NCBI RefSeq assembly: GCF_000504285.1
Contig: NZ_KI632511.1
Span: forward strand, 8,848,154-8,912,153
Source of the DNA: Actinospica robiniae DSM 44927
GTDB lineage: Bacteria > Actinomycetota > Actinomycetes > Streptomycetales > Catenulisporaceae
Reading direction: 5' to 3'
Length of the DNA: 64,000 bases
Both the position numbers and the translations under genes were made by a program. Positions 42,732-51,291 of the stretch are shown here, piece after piece. The number at the start of each line of letters is the position of its first letter. The stretch's first letter is position 1. The notes beneath the pieces are model-generated. The model was not told the origin of the DNA. It worked only from the letters and a program-made list of their open reading frames with translations, and searched no databases.

Positions 42732-45161
42732 TCAGCTCGCGCTGCCCAGGCAGCTGTGGCCCGGGCTCGCGACGGCGGGTACGCTCGCGCCGCTGGGCAG
42801 GGCGCCGTGGACCGCGTAGTACGCCAGGTCGTCGGTTCGCTGCGGAGTCTTGGAGGTGGTGGAAGCCGCGCCGACCAGGAACAGATTGGTCAGCGTGACG
42901 TTGAGCGGGCGCACGACGTAGTCGAACGGTGTCGTGCCCGGGTCGTCGGCGGACGGGTTGGTCCAGCCGCACGCGTTGTCGAACAGGGCGTTGGCGGCGG
43001 CCTGCCCTACCGTGATCACCAGGTAGTTCCCGCTGAGCGTGGCGGCCCAGGCCGCGGCGAAGCTGGTGGTGACCTGGCTCGAAGGCAGCCCGGCGTAGGA
43101 CGCGGCGGCCAGCGCGGTCGTCTTGTCGCCGGAGGTGGCCGCGTACAGCAAGACCGTGCCGGGGTAAGCGGTCGGCGTGCCCGGCAGGGCACTGCTGGTC
43201 CAGGCGGTGCCGGGCGCGCTGCTGGTGTCCAGGCTCGGCGTGCCCGCGTTGGCGAGGAAGACCTGCTGGCTGGATCCGGGCACGATATTGCTGCTCACCG
43301 CGTTGATCGCGGTGGCCGTGCCGGGCAGCGTCCCGGTCTGCCAGGCCGTACCGTTCCAGTATGTGACGGCGGCGGTGCCTGCCGAGGTGGGGTAGAACAC
43401 TTCATCGGTCACCGTGCCTGAGGAAGTCAGGGTGCTGGTCGCGACGAGCTTGGAGCCGGCCGACGGCGTGCCGACAATCTCCTGCGTCTGCCAGGTGCCG
43501 CTCGCGCTGAGATCCGCGACGGCGAGATGGCCTGAGGCATCGATGAAGAACACGTCGATACCGGAATTGGTGCTGTCGGCGGCGAGCGATGTGCCGGCCG
43601 AGACGCCGAGGCTGTCAGGTATCGCAGCGCTTTGCCAGCCAGAGCCGGAGTTCGCGGCGGCGATGATGTTCCCTGCGGTATCGAGGTAGAAGGCGTACTC
43701 GGTTGATCCGGTCGTGGCCGTGGCGAGCGAGCCGGGCGCCGAAGTCGTCGGGCCGGAGATCGCCGCGGACGACCAGCTGCCGCCCGTTTCCGTGGAGACA
43801 TCGAGGCCTGAAGCGGCACTGAAGTAGAACACTGACGGCGTAGTGGCCTGCGCGATAGCCGCAATCGCGCTGGTGGCCACGGGCGATCCGGGCAACGGAG
43901 CGCTGATCCAACTGGCCGTTCCAGAACTCACCTCACCGAAGTACGTCTCGCCGAGCGCGCCGCCGCTGGTGCGGTAGAAGGCGTGCGGGATGGTCGCGTC
44001 GGCAACGGCCGAGTCCGCGTAAGTGAGGCTTGTCAGCCCACTGCCAGCCGCCAGCGTGCCCGGCTCGGTCTGCTGCAACCAGGCCGCGCCATCCCAGCTG
44101 TCCACCGCGAGGGCGCCGGTCGAGGTCTCGGTGAATTCGTACTGCATCACCGGGTCGGTGGTGTACCAGACCGACGTGTTCGGGTCGGACGAAACGGTCG
44201 AGCCGGCCGCGCCGACGCTGACGTTCCAGGTCTTGGTGGTGACGGTACCGAGGTTGGAGGTCGCGCTCATCGTCACGGTGTAGAGCCCGGCCCGGGTGAA
44301 GACGTGGCTGACCGACGCGCCGGTGGCGTTGTTGTTCCGGCCGTCGCCGAAGGTCCAGGCGTACTGGCTGATCGAGCCGCCGGGCTCGGTCGCCGTGGCG
44401 GTGAAGGGCACGGCCATGCCCGCCGCAGCAGTGGCGGGAGCGATGATCGTTGCAGTCGGTGCAGGCGACTGCGCCGCACTCGGCGGCGCGACCAGAACCC
44501 ACTGTTCGCCCGAGCCCCAGGTGGATCCGGCCCAAGTGGTGAGGCTCAGATTCGTGTTGTACTGCACGGTGATCCCGGCCGAGCCGAGGAAGTCGCCGTT
44601 GGCCATGTCCACGGTGCCGTTGGAGTCGACCGAGGTGATCAGCCCGACGTGGTCGGCGAACGTGGCCGAGGTGATCGTCCCGGCCGGGTAGAACAGGACC
44701 GCGTCCCCCGCGGCGGGCGTGCCCGAGTCGGCAGCCGGACTCTCGCCGTCGGCCAGCGCCCAGGCGTAGAACGAGTTCGCTCCGGCATTAAGCAGGTTGA
44801 GATTCGCGGTAACCCCGCCCTGCTCCCAGGCCCACTTGGCGAAGTCCGCGCACCACTCCTCGTTCTGGTCGGCGACGTCGTGCGTGCCGTCGGTGCCGCA
44901 GCCGTCCGAACTCGGCGAACCCGCGGCCACGAGCGTGCTGTACGGGTCGCAGTCCACTCCGCCGAAGCTCGTCTCGGCCGGGTTCGTGGCCACGCCGATC
45001 TGCCCCAGAGCGATGCTCGCGATGGACCCGCCGAGCGCGTCCGGCCGGGCCACGGCCGCCGCGGCAGTCGGCGCGAGCGCCGAGGCCAGGGCCACCATCG
45101 CGAGTGCGACGCCGCCGGCCACACCGGCCGTTCTCCGTCGTGCGCGCAGGAACCGAGCCAC
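42732..45161 (-). CDS. Secreted CHAP-PKD-beta-propeller protein
   Basis: An 809-residue exported multidomain protein. After a signal peptide (RRTAGVAGGVALAMVALASALAPTAAAAVA), residues about 45-230 form a CHAP amidase domain: EEWCADFAKWAWEQGG (Cys), ADHVGLITSVDSNGTVDMANGDFLG (His and polar partner). Residues about 235-315 are a PKD domain (YAWTFGDGRNNNATGASVSHVFTRAGLYTVTMSATSN). Residues about 330-690 contain repeated units with W..APLPGSPVA and ...VFYxxxxG, a tectonin/PLL-like propeller. The last 110 residues are unrecognised. Start GTG 45161 has GGAGGTG. A wall-lytic enzyme with carbohydrate- or surface-binding repeats is likely. Confidence 0.82.
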   Translation of the reverse strand: MARFLRARRRTAGVAGGVALAMVALASALAPTAAAAVARPDALGGSIASIALGQIGVATNPAETSFGGVDCDPYSTLVAAGSPSSDGCGTDGTHDVADQNEEWCADFAKWAWEQGGVTANLNLLNAGANSFYAWALADGESPAADSGTPAAGDAVLFYPAGTITSATFADHVGLITSVDSNGTVDMANGDFLGSAGITVQYNTNLSLTTWAGSTWGSGEQWVLVAPPSAAQSPAPTATIIAPATAAAGMAVPFTATATEPGGSISQYAWTFGDGRNNNATGASVSHVFTRAGLYTVTMSATSNLGTVTTKTWNVSVGAAGSTVSSDPNTSVWYTTDPVMQYEFTETSTGALAVDSWDGAAWLQQTEPGTLAAGSGLTSLTYADSAVADATIPHAFYRTSGGALGETYFGEVSSGTASWISAPLPGSPVATSAIAAIAQATTPSVFYFSAASGLDVSTETGGSWSSAAISGPTTSAPGSLATATTGSTEYAFYLDTAGNIIAAANSGSGWQSAAIPDSLGVSAGTSLAADSTNSGIDVFFIDASGHLAVADLSASGTWQTQEIVGTPSAGSKLVATSTLTSSGTVTDEVFYPTSAGTAAVTYWNGTAWQTGTLPGTATAINAVSSNIVPGSSQQVFLANAGTPSLDTSSAPGTAWTSSALPGTPTAYPGTVLLYAATSGDKTTALAAASYAGLPSSQVTTSFAAAWAATLSGNYLVITVGQAAANALFDNACGWTNPSADDPGTTPFDYVVRPLNVTLTNLFLVGAASTTSKTPQRTDDLAYYAVHGALPSGASVPAVASPGHSCLGSAS

Positions 45162-46007
45162 TTGCCACCTCCGAGCCGAAGCTGTCAGAGCACTGGCATG
45201 AGGATGGCGAAGCCGTCGTAAAAAAGCAATGGTGCTTGAAGAAACTTTGAAACTATGTTTCGTTGTGAGGGGTCAGCCAGGGAGATCGTGCACGGAGATA
45301 CCGATCTTCCGTAAGGATTCTTCGTCCGTTCGCCTGGACCTGTGGCTTGTTCACTAGCGTGAGTCGATGATCGGTTGGCCGCTTCGCGCCGCCCGTTTCG
45401 TCTGACCACTCGCCCACCCGTTGCGTGGGCGGGGCGGGCTGGGGTTTCAAGATCTCGCCTCCGGCTGGGGCCTTCCCTCGGAGAGAGATGCCGGAGTCTG
45501 TGGGGTGGTGTGGTTGGTGGGGCGGGCTGGGGTTCGGGGTGGTCGGGTTGCGGGTGCGTGCTCTCTCCTCGGTCGGGCACCGGAGGCAATCAGGAACCTG
45601 TCGGGAGGTCAAGCGGCGGTAGCTTCCACTGATGCTGGATCTTGCATCGCGCCGCTTGACCTCCCGACAGAACGCTGATCGGGCTTCGCCTGCCCGACCG
45701 AGGAGAGAGCCCACCCCCTGAGGATCGGCGTGAGCTGCGCTCGGGCCGGGCGGCCTGGCCGCACTCGACGCGGAAGGATCCTGCATCGCCGTGCTGGCCC
45801 GCTCTTTTGTTCTCTACTGTTTCAACGCCGGGGAGCGCGCCCGAGTTCCCCGGAAGTGTCCGGAATTCTCTATAACCGGCAAAGGCCGGATTCATGGTTT
45901 TTGTCAGTAGTGGCGTCTAGCATGGAAGCGTACGGGGATCGGGACTTGTGACAGGAGGGGTGGTGGACGGGGTGTGGCCGAAGACGGTGCAGGATTTCCC
46001 CTCGGGG

Positions 46008-47793
46008 GACTCTGCTGGCGAAGTCGGGGGTGGTTTGGTTAGGCGGGTTTGCCGATGTGGTGGGTGTCGTAGAGGGCTTGTATACGGGTGGGTCGGCGGG
46101 GTTTGGTCTGGGTGGGCGCGTAGTGCGCGCCGAGGCGTCTGATGTTGATCGCGATGCCGGTCAGGACGTTTTGGAGGTGGTTTTTGGGGAGCCCGCGGTA
46201 GCGGGAGTGGCGTAGATCGCTGATGCGTACGGCCTGGGAGATGGTGCCCTCGATACCGGCGCGCTGGTTATAAACCTTCTGCCATTCTGGGGTGTGCTGG
46301 GTGCGGATCGCGTTCATGCGGGCCTCGTAGGGCTCGCGGGGGTGAACGACCAGCACGCGTGGCCGAGGGGCCGGCGCGCTCAGACAGGCGGTGCGTAGCG
46401 GGCAGGGTGTGCAGTCGCGGCGGGAGAAGCTGAAGGCGACCAGCCCGTTCTTCTGCCCGCGCATCGGGTTGCTCACCTTCTCGCCCGGGCAGCGGGCGCG
46501 CCCGGTGTCCCAGTCGATCTCGAACTCGCGCGGGCTGAAGGTCCCGGTCTTCGCGCCCCGCCCGCTCGAGACGGTGACCGGCGCGATCAGGGTGATGCCG
46601 TGGCCGGCCGCGGCGATGAGGTTCGCGGCGGTGGGATACCCGGCGTCCATCACATGCACGCCCGGGCCCAGCCCGCGCGCCAGGAGCCGTTCCTGGATAT
46701 CAGTTGTCTGCGCGGAATCCTGCACGGTCGCCGCGCTCGTGGCGACATCCGTGACCAGGTGCGGGAGATCCTCGTCGCAGGACTCGGTCAGGTGGACCTT
46801 GCCTCCCTCCCACCCGCTCGCGCGTTTGACCGCGTAGCGGGCATCCGGGTCGTACGGAGAGATCGGCAACTCGGCCGCGGGCGGCAGGTCGGTGACGGCT
46901 TTGAGCACCCATCCGCCGCCCTCACTCCGCTCGAAGTGCTGCTCCCAGACCTGGGCGAGCAGCCGTACCTGCGGCAGCCTAAGGACCCACCCGGCCGTGG
47001 GGTCCGCCTTAAGCGTCTCGAGCAGCAGCGAGCCGTCCGCGCCGAACCGCCCGGCCAACTCCTCCATCGTGGCCTTGCCCCGCCCGCGCCCGATCAGCCG
47101 GGAGGTCTCGACCTTGCGCCCGTACCGCTCCTCCCACCCCGGCGCCAGCAGCGGCACGACCCGCTCCGGAGCGACCCGCGCGATCTCCTCGAGCGCCGCA
47201 CGCACACTCTCGCCGAGCATCTCGACCCGGCCCAGCGAGCGCACCGCCGCGAGCACATGCGTCGAGTCCGTACGCGCCCGCCCGCCCGCGCGCACCAGCC
47301 CGGCCGCCTTGAGCTTGTCCAGCACGGTATCGAGCAGCGCGTCCGCGCGCCCCGGCTCGGCCAGCCGGGCCCGGAACTCGGCCAGCACCGACGCGTCGAA
47401 CCCGGTCTCAGCCACATCCAGGCCCAGCGCGTACTTCCACGAGATCCGGTCCGCCATCGCCACCACCGCCTCCCGGTCCGAGAGGTTGTGCAGGAACTGC
47501 AACACCGTGACCATCGCCAGCAACCCCGGCGAAAGCGCGGGCCGGCCGAGCGCCGCAAACATCCCGGCGAACCGCTCGTGCTCGAAATCCTCATCGGCGA
47601 ACAACGGCCCGAGCGCATCACGCACCCGCATCTCGCCCGTGCCCTTCGGATGCACCGCCCACGCCAACGCGGCCGTCGCCGCCGGAACCCCACCAGCCCG
47701 CACAGGACGAAACACCACAAGCCCCTCAATCACCCAGCCGACACGACCACCCAGCCTGCCACAAAATCAGACCACGACTTCGCCAGCAGAGTC
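46008..47793 (-). mobile_element. IS1182-like insertion sequence, 1786 bp
   Basis: Bounded by a perfect 19-bp terminal inverted repeat: GACTCTGCTGGCGAAGTCG at 46008-46026 and its complement at 47775-47793. It holds a single intact transposase gene on the minus strand and no passenger gene. Intact ends, an intact gene and a recognisable 7-bp duplication suggest a recent, possibly still active insertion. Confidence 0.85.
46039..47733 (-). CDS. IS1182 family transposase
   Basis: A 564-residue DDE transposase. The N-terminal domain has LLAMVTVLQFLHNLSDREAVVAMADRISWKYALGLD; the catalytic residues are Asp156 in ARTDSTHVLAAV, Asp in GVHVMDAGYPTAANL and Glu in NQRAGIEGTISQAVRI. A zinc-like knot (RDCTPCPLRTAC) lies before the last. 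ISDLRHSRYRGLPKNHLQNVLTGIAINIRRL is the family C-terminus. The frame is uninterrupted and fills the IS, with 60 bp and 31 bp to the ends. ATG at residue 35 is an alternative start. Confidence 0.93.
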   Translation of the reverse strand: MIEGLVVFRPVRAGGVPAATAALAWAVHPKGTGEMRVRDALGPLFADEDFEHERFAGMFAALGRPALSPGLLAMVTVLQFLHNLSDREAVVAMADRISWKYALGLDVAETGFDASVLAEFRARLAEPGRADALLDTVLDKLKAAGLVRAGGRARTDSTHVLAAVRSLGRVEMLGESVRAALEEIARVAPERVVPLLAPGWEERYGRKVETSRLIGRGRGKATMEELAGRFGADGSLLLETLKADPTAGWVLRLPQVRLLAQVWEQHFERSEGGGWVLKAVTDLPPAAELPISPYDPDARYAVKRASGWEGGKVHLTESCDEDLPHLVTDVATSAATVQDSAQTTDIQERLLARGLGPGVHVMDAGYPTAANLIAAAGHGITLIAPVTVSSGRGAKTGTFSPREFEIDWDTGRARCPGEKVSNPMRGQKNGLVAFSFSRRDCTPCPLRTACLSAPAPRPRVLVVHPREPYEARMNAIRTQHTPEWQKVYNQRAGIEGTISQAVRISDLRHSRYRGLPKNHLQNVLTGIAINIRRLGAHYAPTQTKPRRPTRIQALYDTHHIGKPA

Positions 47794-48504
47794 CTCGGGG
47801 TGCGGCCGGGCCGCGCGATCCTGTGCAGTGCGTGAGCACCGGGTGCATCGGAACGGGGTGATGCAGAATCCTTCCGCATCGGGCACGGCTGGCCTGCGGG
47901 ATTCTGCCGCGAGGTCAGGGATCGAGGCCGGTCGCACCAAGGCAATGCAGGATTCAGCAGTAAGCGCGACCCGAGCGCCGACCTCTTCGCGCGGACCGAG
48001 GATCGGGATGCTCGGATCAGGGTGATGCAGGATTCTTCCGGATCGAGCGCGGCCGGGCCCCGGGACGGGATTCGGCCCGAGCGGAGCTCGCACCACTTCC
48101 TCAGGGGGTGGGTTCTCTCCTCGGTCGGGCAGGCGAAGCCCGATCAGGGTTCTGCCGGGAGGTCAAGCGGCGCGATGCATGATTCACCATCAACGGAGAC
48201 CTCCGCCGCTTGACCTCCCGGCAGGTTCCTGATTGCCTCCGGGGACCGACCGAGGAGAGAGCACACCCCCGCAACCCAACCACCCCCAACCTCAGCCCGC
48301 CCCACCAACCACGCGACCCCACGGACTCCGGCACTCTCCGAGGGAAGGCCCCAGCCGGAGGCGAAATCTTGAAACCGCAGCCCACCCGCCAACGCAACGG
48401 GTGGGCGGGTGGTCAGACAAACAGGGCGACGCGAAGCGGCCGCCCACACCACGACGACACTCCGCCCCAACAAGCCACTACGCCCCAGGAGCACGGCGCT
48501 CCGG

Positions 48505-49458
48505 CTACCCGAGCAGTGCGGCCCATTCCGGTGCCAGCGCGGCCCGGGTCATTGCGCCGGCCAGTTCGGCCTCGGTGATCTGCACCTCGCAGGTGCCGTG
48601 CGCTCCGCAGCTGAATGCCCCCGATACCGCGCCGGCCAGTGCGCACTCGGGCAGCGGACGTCCGGCGAAGTAGCGGCTCAGGAAGGCGGTGCTGTAGGCG
48701 TCCCCGGCGCCGTTGCTGTCCAACACCGGCCGCTCCGGCGTGGCGATCGGGTACCGCTGGAGCTGCCCGGATGAGCGATCGAGCACCAGGCTGCCGTGCT
48801 CGCCGTCGGTGGCGACGACCAGCGAGGCCCGGCCCCGCGCCAGGATCGAGTCCATGATCTGTTCGATTCCGCGCGCCGTTACGCCCGCGCCGGCCGCGCT
48901 GAGAAAGACCAGATCTGCCTCCAGCGCATATCCGAGCCCGTATGCCGCAGAACCATCCCACGTGTGCACGTCAGTTGATGTTGACGCGCCGAGGCGCCGG
49001 GCGTGCTCGAATGCGCCCAGTGCCCGGCCGGCGACGTGCACGTGCCGGGCCTTGGCGAGCGCCGGCAGATAGAACTCGGCCGGCAGCTCGGTGCCCTCCG
49101 GGTGCCGCCCGTCGAAGAACGAGAACCGCCGCCCGCCCGCGTCGACCAGGTTCACGCTCCGCGGCGTACCGTCGGGCGCAGGCAGATAACTGAAGTCCAG
49201 GCCGGTCTCCGCGTACCGGGCGAGCACCATCGCGCCGAGAGCATCTTCGCCGAGCAGGTCGAGGAACTTCGTGCGCAGGCCGAGCCCGTGGAAGCCGAGC
49301 GCCACCCCGTTACCGGAGTGCGCCACGTAGTCCCGCACCGGCGGCACCCAGACCGAGTCCCCGGCCGGTATGGAAAGCTCCGGCACCCGAACGATCGTGT
49401 CCACGCCCACCCCGCCGAGCACCAGCACGTCGAACTCGAGATCGCGGTCGCCCATCAT
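48505..49458 (-). CDS. PfkB family carbohydrate kinase
   Basis: A 317-residue sugar/nucleoside kinase. FDVLVLGGVGVDTIVRVPEL and HSGNGVALGFHGLGLRTKFLDLLGEDALG are the substrate-binding N-terminal blocks, and PVLDSNGAGDAYSTAFLSRYFAG is the C-terminal PfkB signature with GAGD catalytic Asp. The subgroup resembles ribokinase-like kinases of unknown substrate. Its ATG (49458) overlaps the TGA that ends the degenerate HIT frame, so it was translated together with that gene. Its stop is only about 15-50 bp from the outer end of the non-coding element, so read-through into the repeat is expected. Confidence 0.85.
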   Translation of the reverse strand: MMGDRDLEFDVLVLGGVGVDTIVRVPELSIPAGDSVWVPPVRDYVAHSGNGVALGFHGLGLRTKFLDLLGEDALGAMVLARYAETGLDFSYLPAPDGTPRSVNLVDAGGRRFSFFDGRHPEGTELPAEFYLPALAKARHVHVAGRALGAFEHARRLGASTSTDVHTWDGSAAYGLGYALEADLVFLSAAGAGVTARGIEQIMDSILARGRASLVVATDGEHGSLVLDRSSGQLQRYPIATPERPVLDSNGAGDAYSTAFLSRYFAGRPLPECALAGAVSGAFSCGAHGTCEVQITEAELAGAMTRAALAPEWAALLG

Positions 49459-49738
49459 TCCCCCAGAGTCATCGCCTGCCTCAGCAGTCGAGCAGCGTCC
49501 ATCGCATCGTACCGGGGCTCTCTGAGCACGCCGTTCTCGGTCATGAGCGCGTGAAACTGTTGCTCGTCATAGGGAACGCCGCCTCGACCGCTCGGGCGAC
49601 TCTGCGGACGAATCGCATCAGGCGCAGGTACTCGGTCTCGGACAAGTCGCGGATGACGTGCTCGACATGGCGTTTCGGCGCGACCAGGACCTTTCCGGGC
49701 AGGGTGTAAGTGCGCTGATCCATCGACTGACGGTCCAT
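49455..49738 (-). pseudogene. HIT family hydrolase remnant, internally deleted and frameshifted
   Basis: From 49738 the frame reads YTLPGKVLVAPKRHVEHVIRDLSETEYLRLMRFVRRVARAVEAAFP, as in actinomycete HIT proteins, then runs out of frame and stops at 49541. In another frame from about 49580 to 49455 the true C-terminus continues: GVPYDEQQFHALMTENGVLREPRYDAMDAARLLRQAM. The middle of the protein, including the His-x-His-x-His triad, is missing, and the usual N-terminal 30-40 residues are also absent. It is therefore a dead gene. Its stop codon overlaps the start of the PfkB kinase, a relic of translational coupling. Confidence 0.75.
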
Positions 49739-49763
49739 CCGGACAGTCTGTCGGACCCGTTCC

Positions 49764-50201
49764 TCAGTCGCGCCCGGCCGCCCGCGGGTTGACGCACAGG
49801 GCCCAGAGGATGAAGGCGGTCAGCGCGATCAGCACGATCGACCACTGCGGCTGGTAGGGCACGAACAGGAAGTTCGCCACGATGTGCAGGCAGGCGATGA
49901 CGATCGCGGCGATCCGGGCCCACGGCCGGCGCATGGCCAGCGCGATGCCGGAGGCGAGCAGCAGCACGCCGAGGACGAGGTGGATCCACCCCCACGCGGT
50001 GATGCTGAACCGGTAGGCGTAGACGCCGAAGTGGAGGTACACGCCGTCGCGGGCGATCGCCGCCACCGACTCGAGGATCGTGAGCACGCCCTGGAGGATC
50101 AGCAGCACGACGGCGAGGTACACCCCGCCGGCCGACAGCGGGTTGGCCGCGGTGTGGTGCGGGTTGCGCGGCGGCTGCTGCTGCGGCGCGGACTGGCTCA
50201 T
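49764..50201 (-). CDS. DUF7144-like four-helix membrane protein
   Basis: A 145-residue integral membrane protein. A Gln/Pro-rich head is followed by four hydrophobic helices: GVYLAVVLLILQGVLTILESVAAI, ITAWGWIHLVLGVLLLASGIAL, IAAIVIACLHIVANFLFV and WSIVLIALTAFILWALCV. The WGWIHLVLG...GIAL pattern is typical of the small DUF7144 family of actinobacteria, of unknown function. It is divergent from a DUF6325-SHOCT pair, an association often seen in streptomycetes. Confidence 0.8.
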   Translation of the reverse strand: MSQSAPQQQPPRNPHHTAANPLSAGGVYLAVVLLILQGVLTILESVAAIARDGVYLHFGVYAYRFSITAWGWIHLVLGVLLLASGIALAMRRPWARIAAIVIACLHIVANFLFVPYQPQWSIVLIALTAFILWALCVNPRAAGRD

Positions 50202-50405
50202 CGGGTGGCTCCCTCGCTGGGCGGCGTGCTTCGCCCTTCCGAGCCTGCGTCGGGCCCGGCCCCGGCGCGAGGCGGCCGGTCCGAGTGGGTTCCGGCGCGG
50301 GCGCCGCGCCACCCGGACGGGTCGGCTCGGTGGCACCGCGGCCGGGCCCGACGCAGGATGCGGGGGAGCGCACAGGCGCCGCAGCGGAGCGCGAGGAGCG
50401 GGCAG

Positions 50406-50843
50406 ATGGACGTCAACCAGGTCGACTACATGGTGATCGACTTTCCCGGCACGCTGCCGGCGGAGACGGTGGTGCCGCCGATCCAGGCCCTGGTCGAGGA
50501 CGGCGCCGTGGAGATCCTCGACCTCGCGTTCATCCGCAAGGCCGGCGACGGCACCATCGTGGCGGTCGAGCTCGAGTCGCTCGGGGCCACGGAGGCGGAC
50601 GCCTTCTCCGAGCTGACCGGCGAGATCCACGGCCTGCTCAGCGACGAGGACCTGCTGCTGGTGGGCCAGGAGCTGCCGAGCGGGAGCACCGCGGCCGTGC
50701 TGGTCTGGGAGAACACCGCGACCCGGGCGCTCAAGCGGGCCGTGCTCGCCTCCGGCGGCACCGTCGTCGCACACGAGCACGTGCCCGGACCGCTGGTGGA
50801 ACGCGACCTCGCGGCCATCGGGATGAAGGCCTCGAGCATCTGA
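50406..50843 (+). CDS. DUF6325 family protein
   Basis: A 145-residue protein matching the DUF6325 pattern: VDYMVIDFPGTLPAETVVPPIQALVEDGAVEILDLAFIRKAGDGTIVAVELESL, GLLSDEDLLLVGQELPSGSTAAVLVWENTATRALKRAVLASGGTVVAHEHVPG. It has a ferredoxin-like alternating strand and helix pattern; function is unknown. GAGGAG precedes the ATG. The SHOCT gene follows by 62 bp, and the two are probably an operon. Confidence 0.82.
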   Translation: MDVNQVDYMVIDFPGTLPAETVVPPIQALVEDGAVEILDLAFIRKAGDGTIVAVELESLGATEADAFSELTGEIHGLLSDEDLLLVGQELPSGSTAAVLVWENTATRALKRAVLASGGTVVAHEHVPGPLVERDLAAIGMKASSI

Positions 50844-50905
50844 ACCGGGCCCGCGCCGACCGGGCGCGCCCGGTGGCACCGTGACCACGGGAGGACGAGG
50901 AGAGC

Positions 50906-51229
50906 ATGATCGGTCGACGACTCGCCCGCGGCGGACGCCCGGGGCTCATCGGTACCGCCGCGCGCACGGCCGTGATCGCGGGCACCGCCACCGCCGTCTC
51001 GAACCGGGTGGCCGGCCGGCAGATGGAGCATCAGGCCCGGCAGCAGGCGGCGGCGCAGGAGCAGGCCGCCGCCGCGCAGCAGACCGCCCAGCCGGCTCAG
51101 CCGGCGGCCAAGCCTGATCTCGACGACGAGGCGGTCGGCCAGCTCGAGCGGCTCGGCTCGCTCTTCTCCCAGGGCCTGCTCACGGCCGAGGAATTCGCCG
51201 CGGCCAAGCAGCGCGTGCTGACCGGCTGA
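50906..51229 (+). CDS. SHOCT domain protein
   Basis: A 107-residue protein. A Gly/Arg-rich head and a weakly hydrophobic segment (GLIGTAARTAVIAGTATAV) are followed by a Gln/Ala-rich linker (HQARQQAAAQEQAAAAQQTAQ) and a C-terminal SHOCT motif (LDDEAVGQLERLGSLFSQGLLTAEEFAAAKQRVLTG), a short oligomerisation helix pair. The same order is common in streptomycete membrane-stress proteins of unknown function. GGACGAGGAGAG precedes ATG. Confidence 0.82.
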   Translation: MIGRRLARGGRPGLIGTAARTAVIAGTATAVSNRVAGRQMEHQARQQAAAQEQAAAAQQTAQPAQPAAKPDLDDEAVGQLERLGSLFSQGLLTAEEFAAAKQRVLTG

Positions 51230-51230
51230 C

Positions 51231-51262
51231 CGGCCGGCCACCGGCTGCGGCGCGGCCGGCCG
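51231..51262. terminator. Bidirectional hairpin between SHOCT and lactonase genes
   Basis: CGGCCGGCC at 51231-51239 and GGCCGGCCG at 51254-51262 form a perfect 9-bp stem with a 14-nt loop, located between convergent stop codons. GC-only without a T-tract, as usual in this genome. Confidence 0.5.
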
Positions 51263-51291
51263 ATCGCGCCGCGCCGCCGTCCGCGGGTTTC

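Larger units (their letters stand above)
46001..47800. repeat. 7-bp target-site duplication flanking the IS
   Basis: CTCGGGG occurs at 46001-46007 and again at 47794-47800, directly outside the terminal inverted repeats. The matching position in copy 1 of the host element (4517-4523, CTCGGAG) has a single unit, which supports duplication on insertion. Confidence 0.7.
45364..48490. repeat. Second copy of the non-coding inverted-arm element, interrupted by an IS
   Basis: The left arm (about 45364-45960) matches the right arm of copy 1 in reverse, and the right arm (about 47801-48490) matches its left arm in reverse, so the whole element is inverted relative to copy 1. The terminal ATGATCGG is kept on the left (45367-45374) but not seen on the right. 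An IS1182-like element (46008-47793) lies within. Without it the copy is about 1.33 kb and aligns without a gap to copy 1 across the insertion point. Arms carry the same large palindromes (about 45560-45710 and 48115-48265). No gene other than the transposase is supported. Confidence 0.78.
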
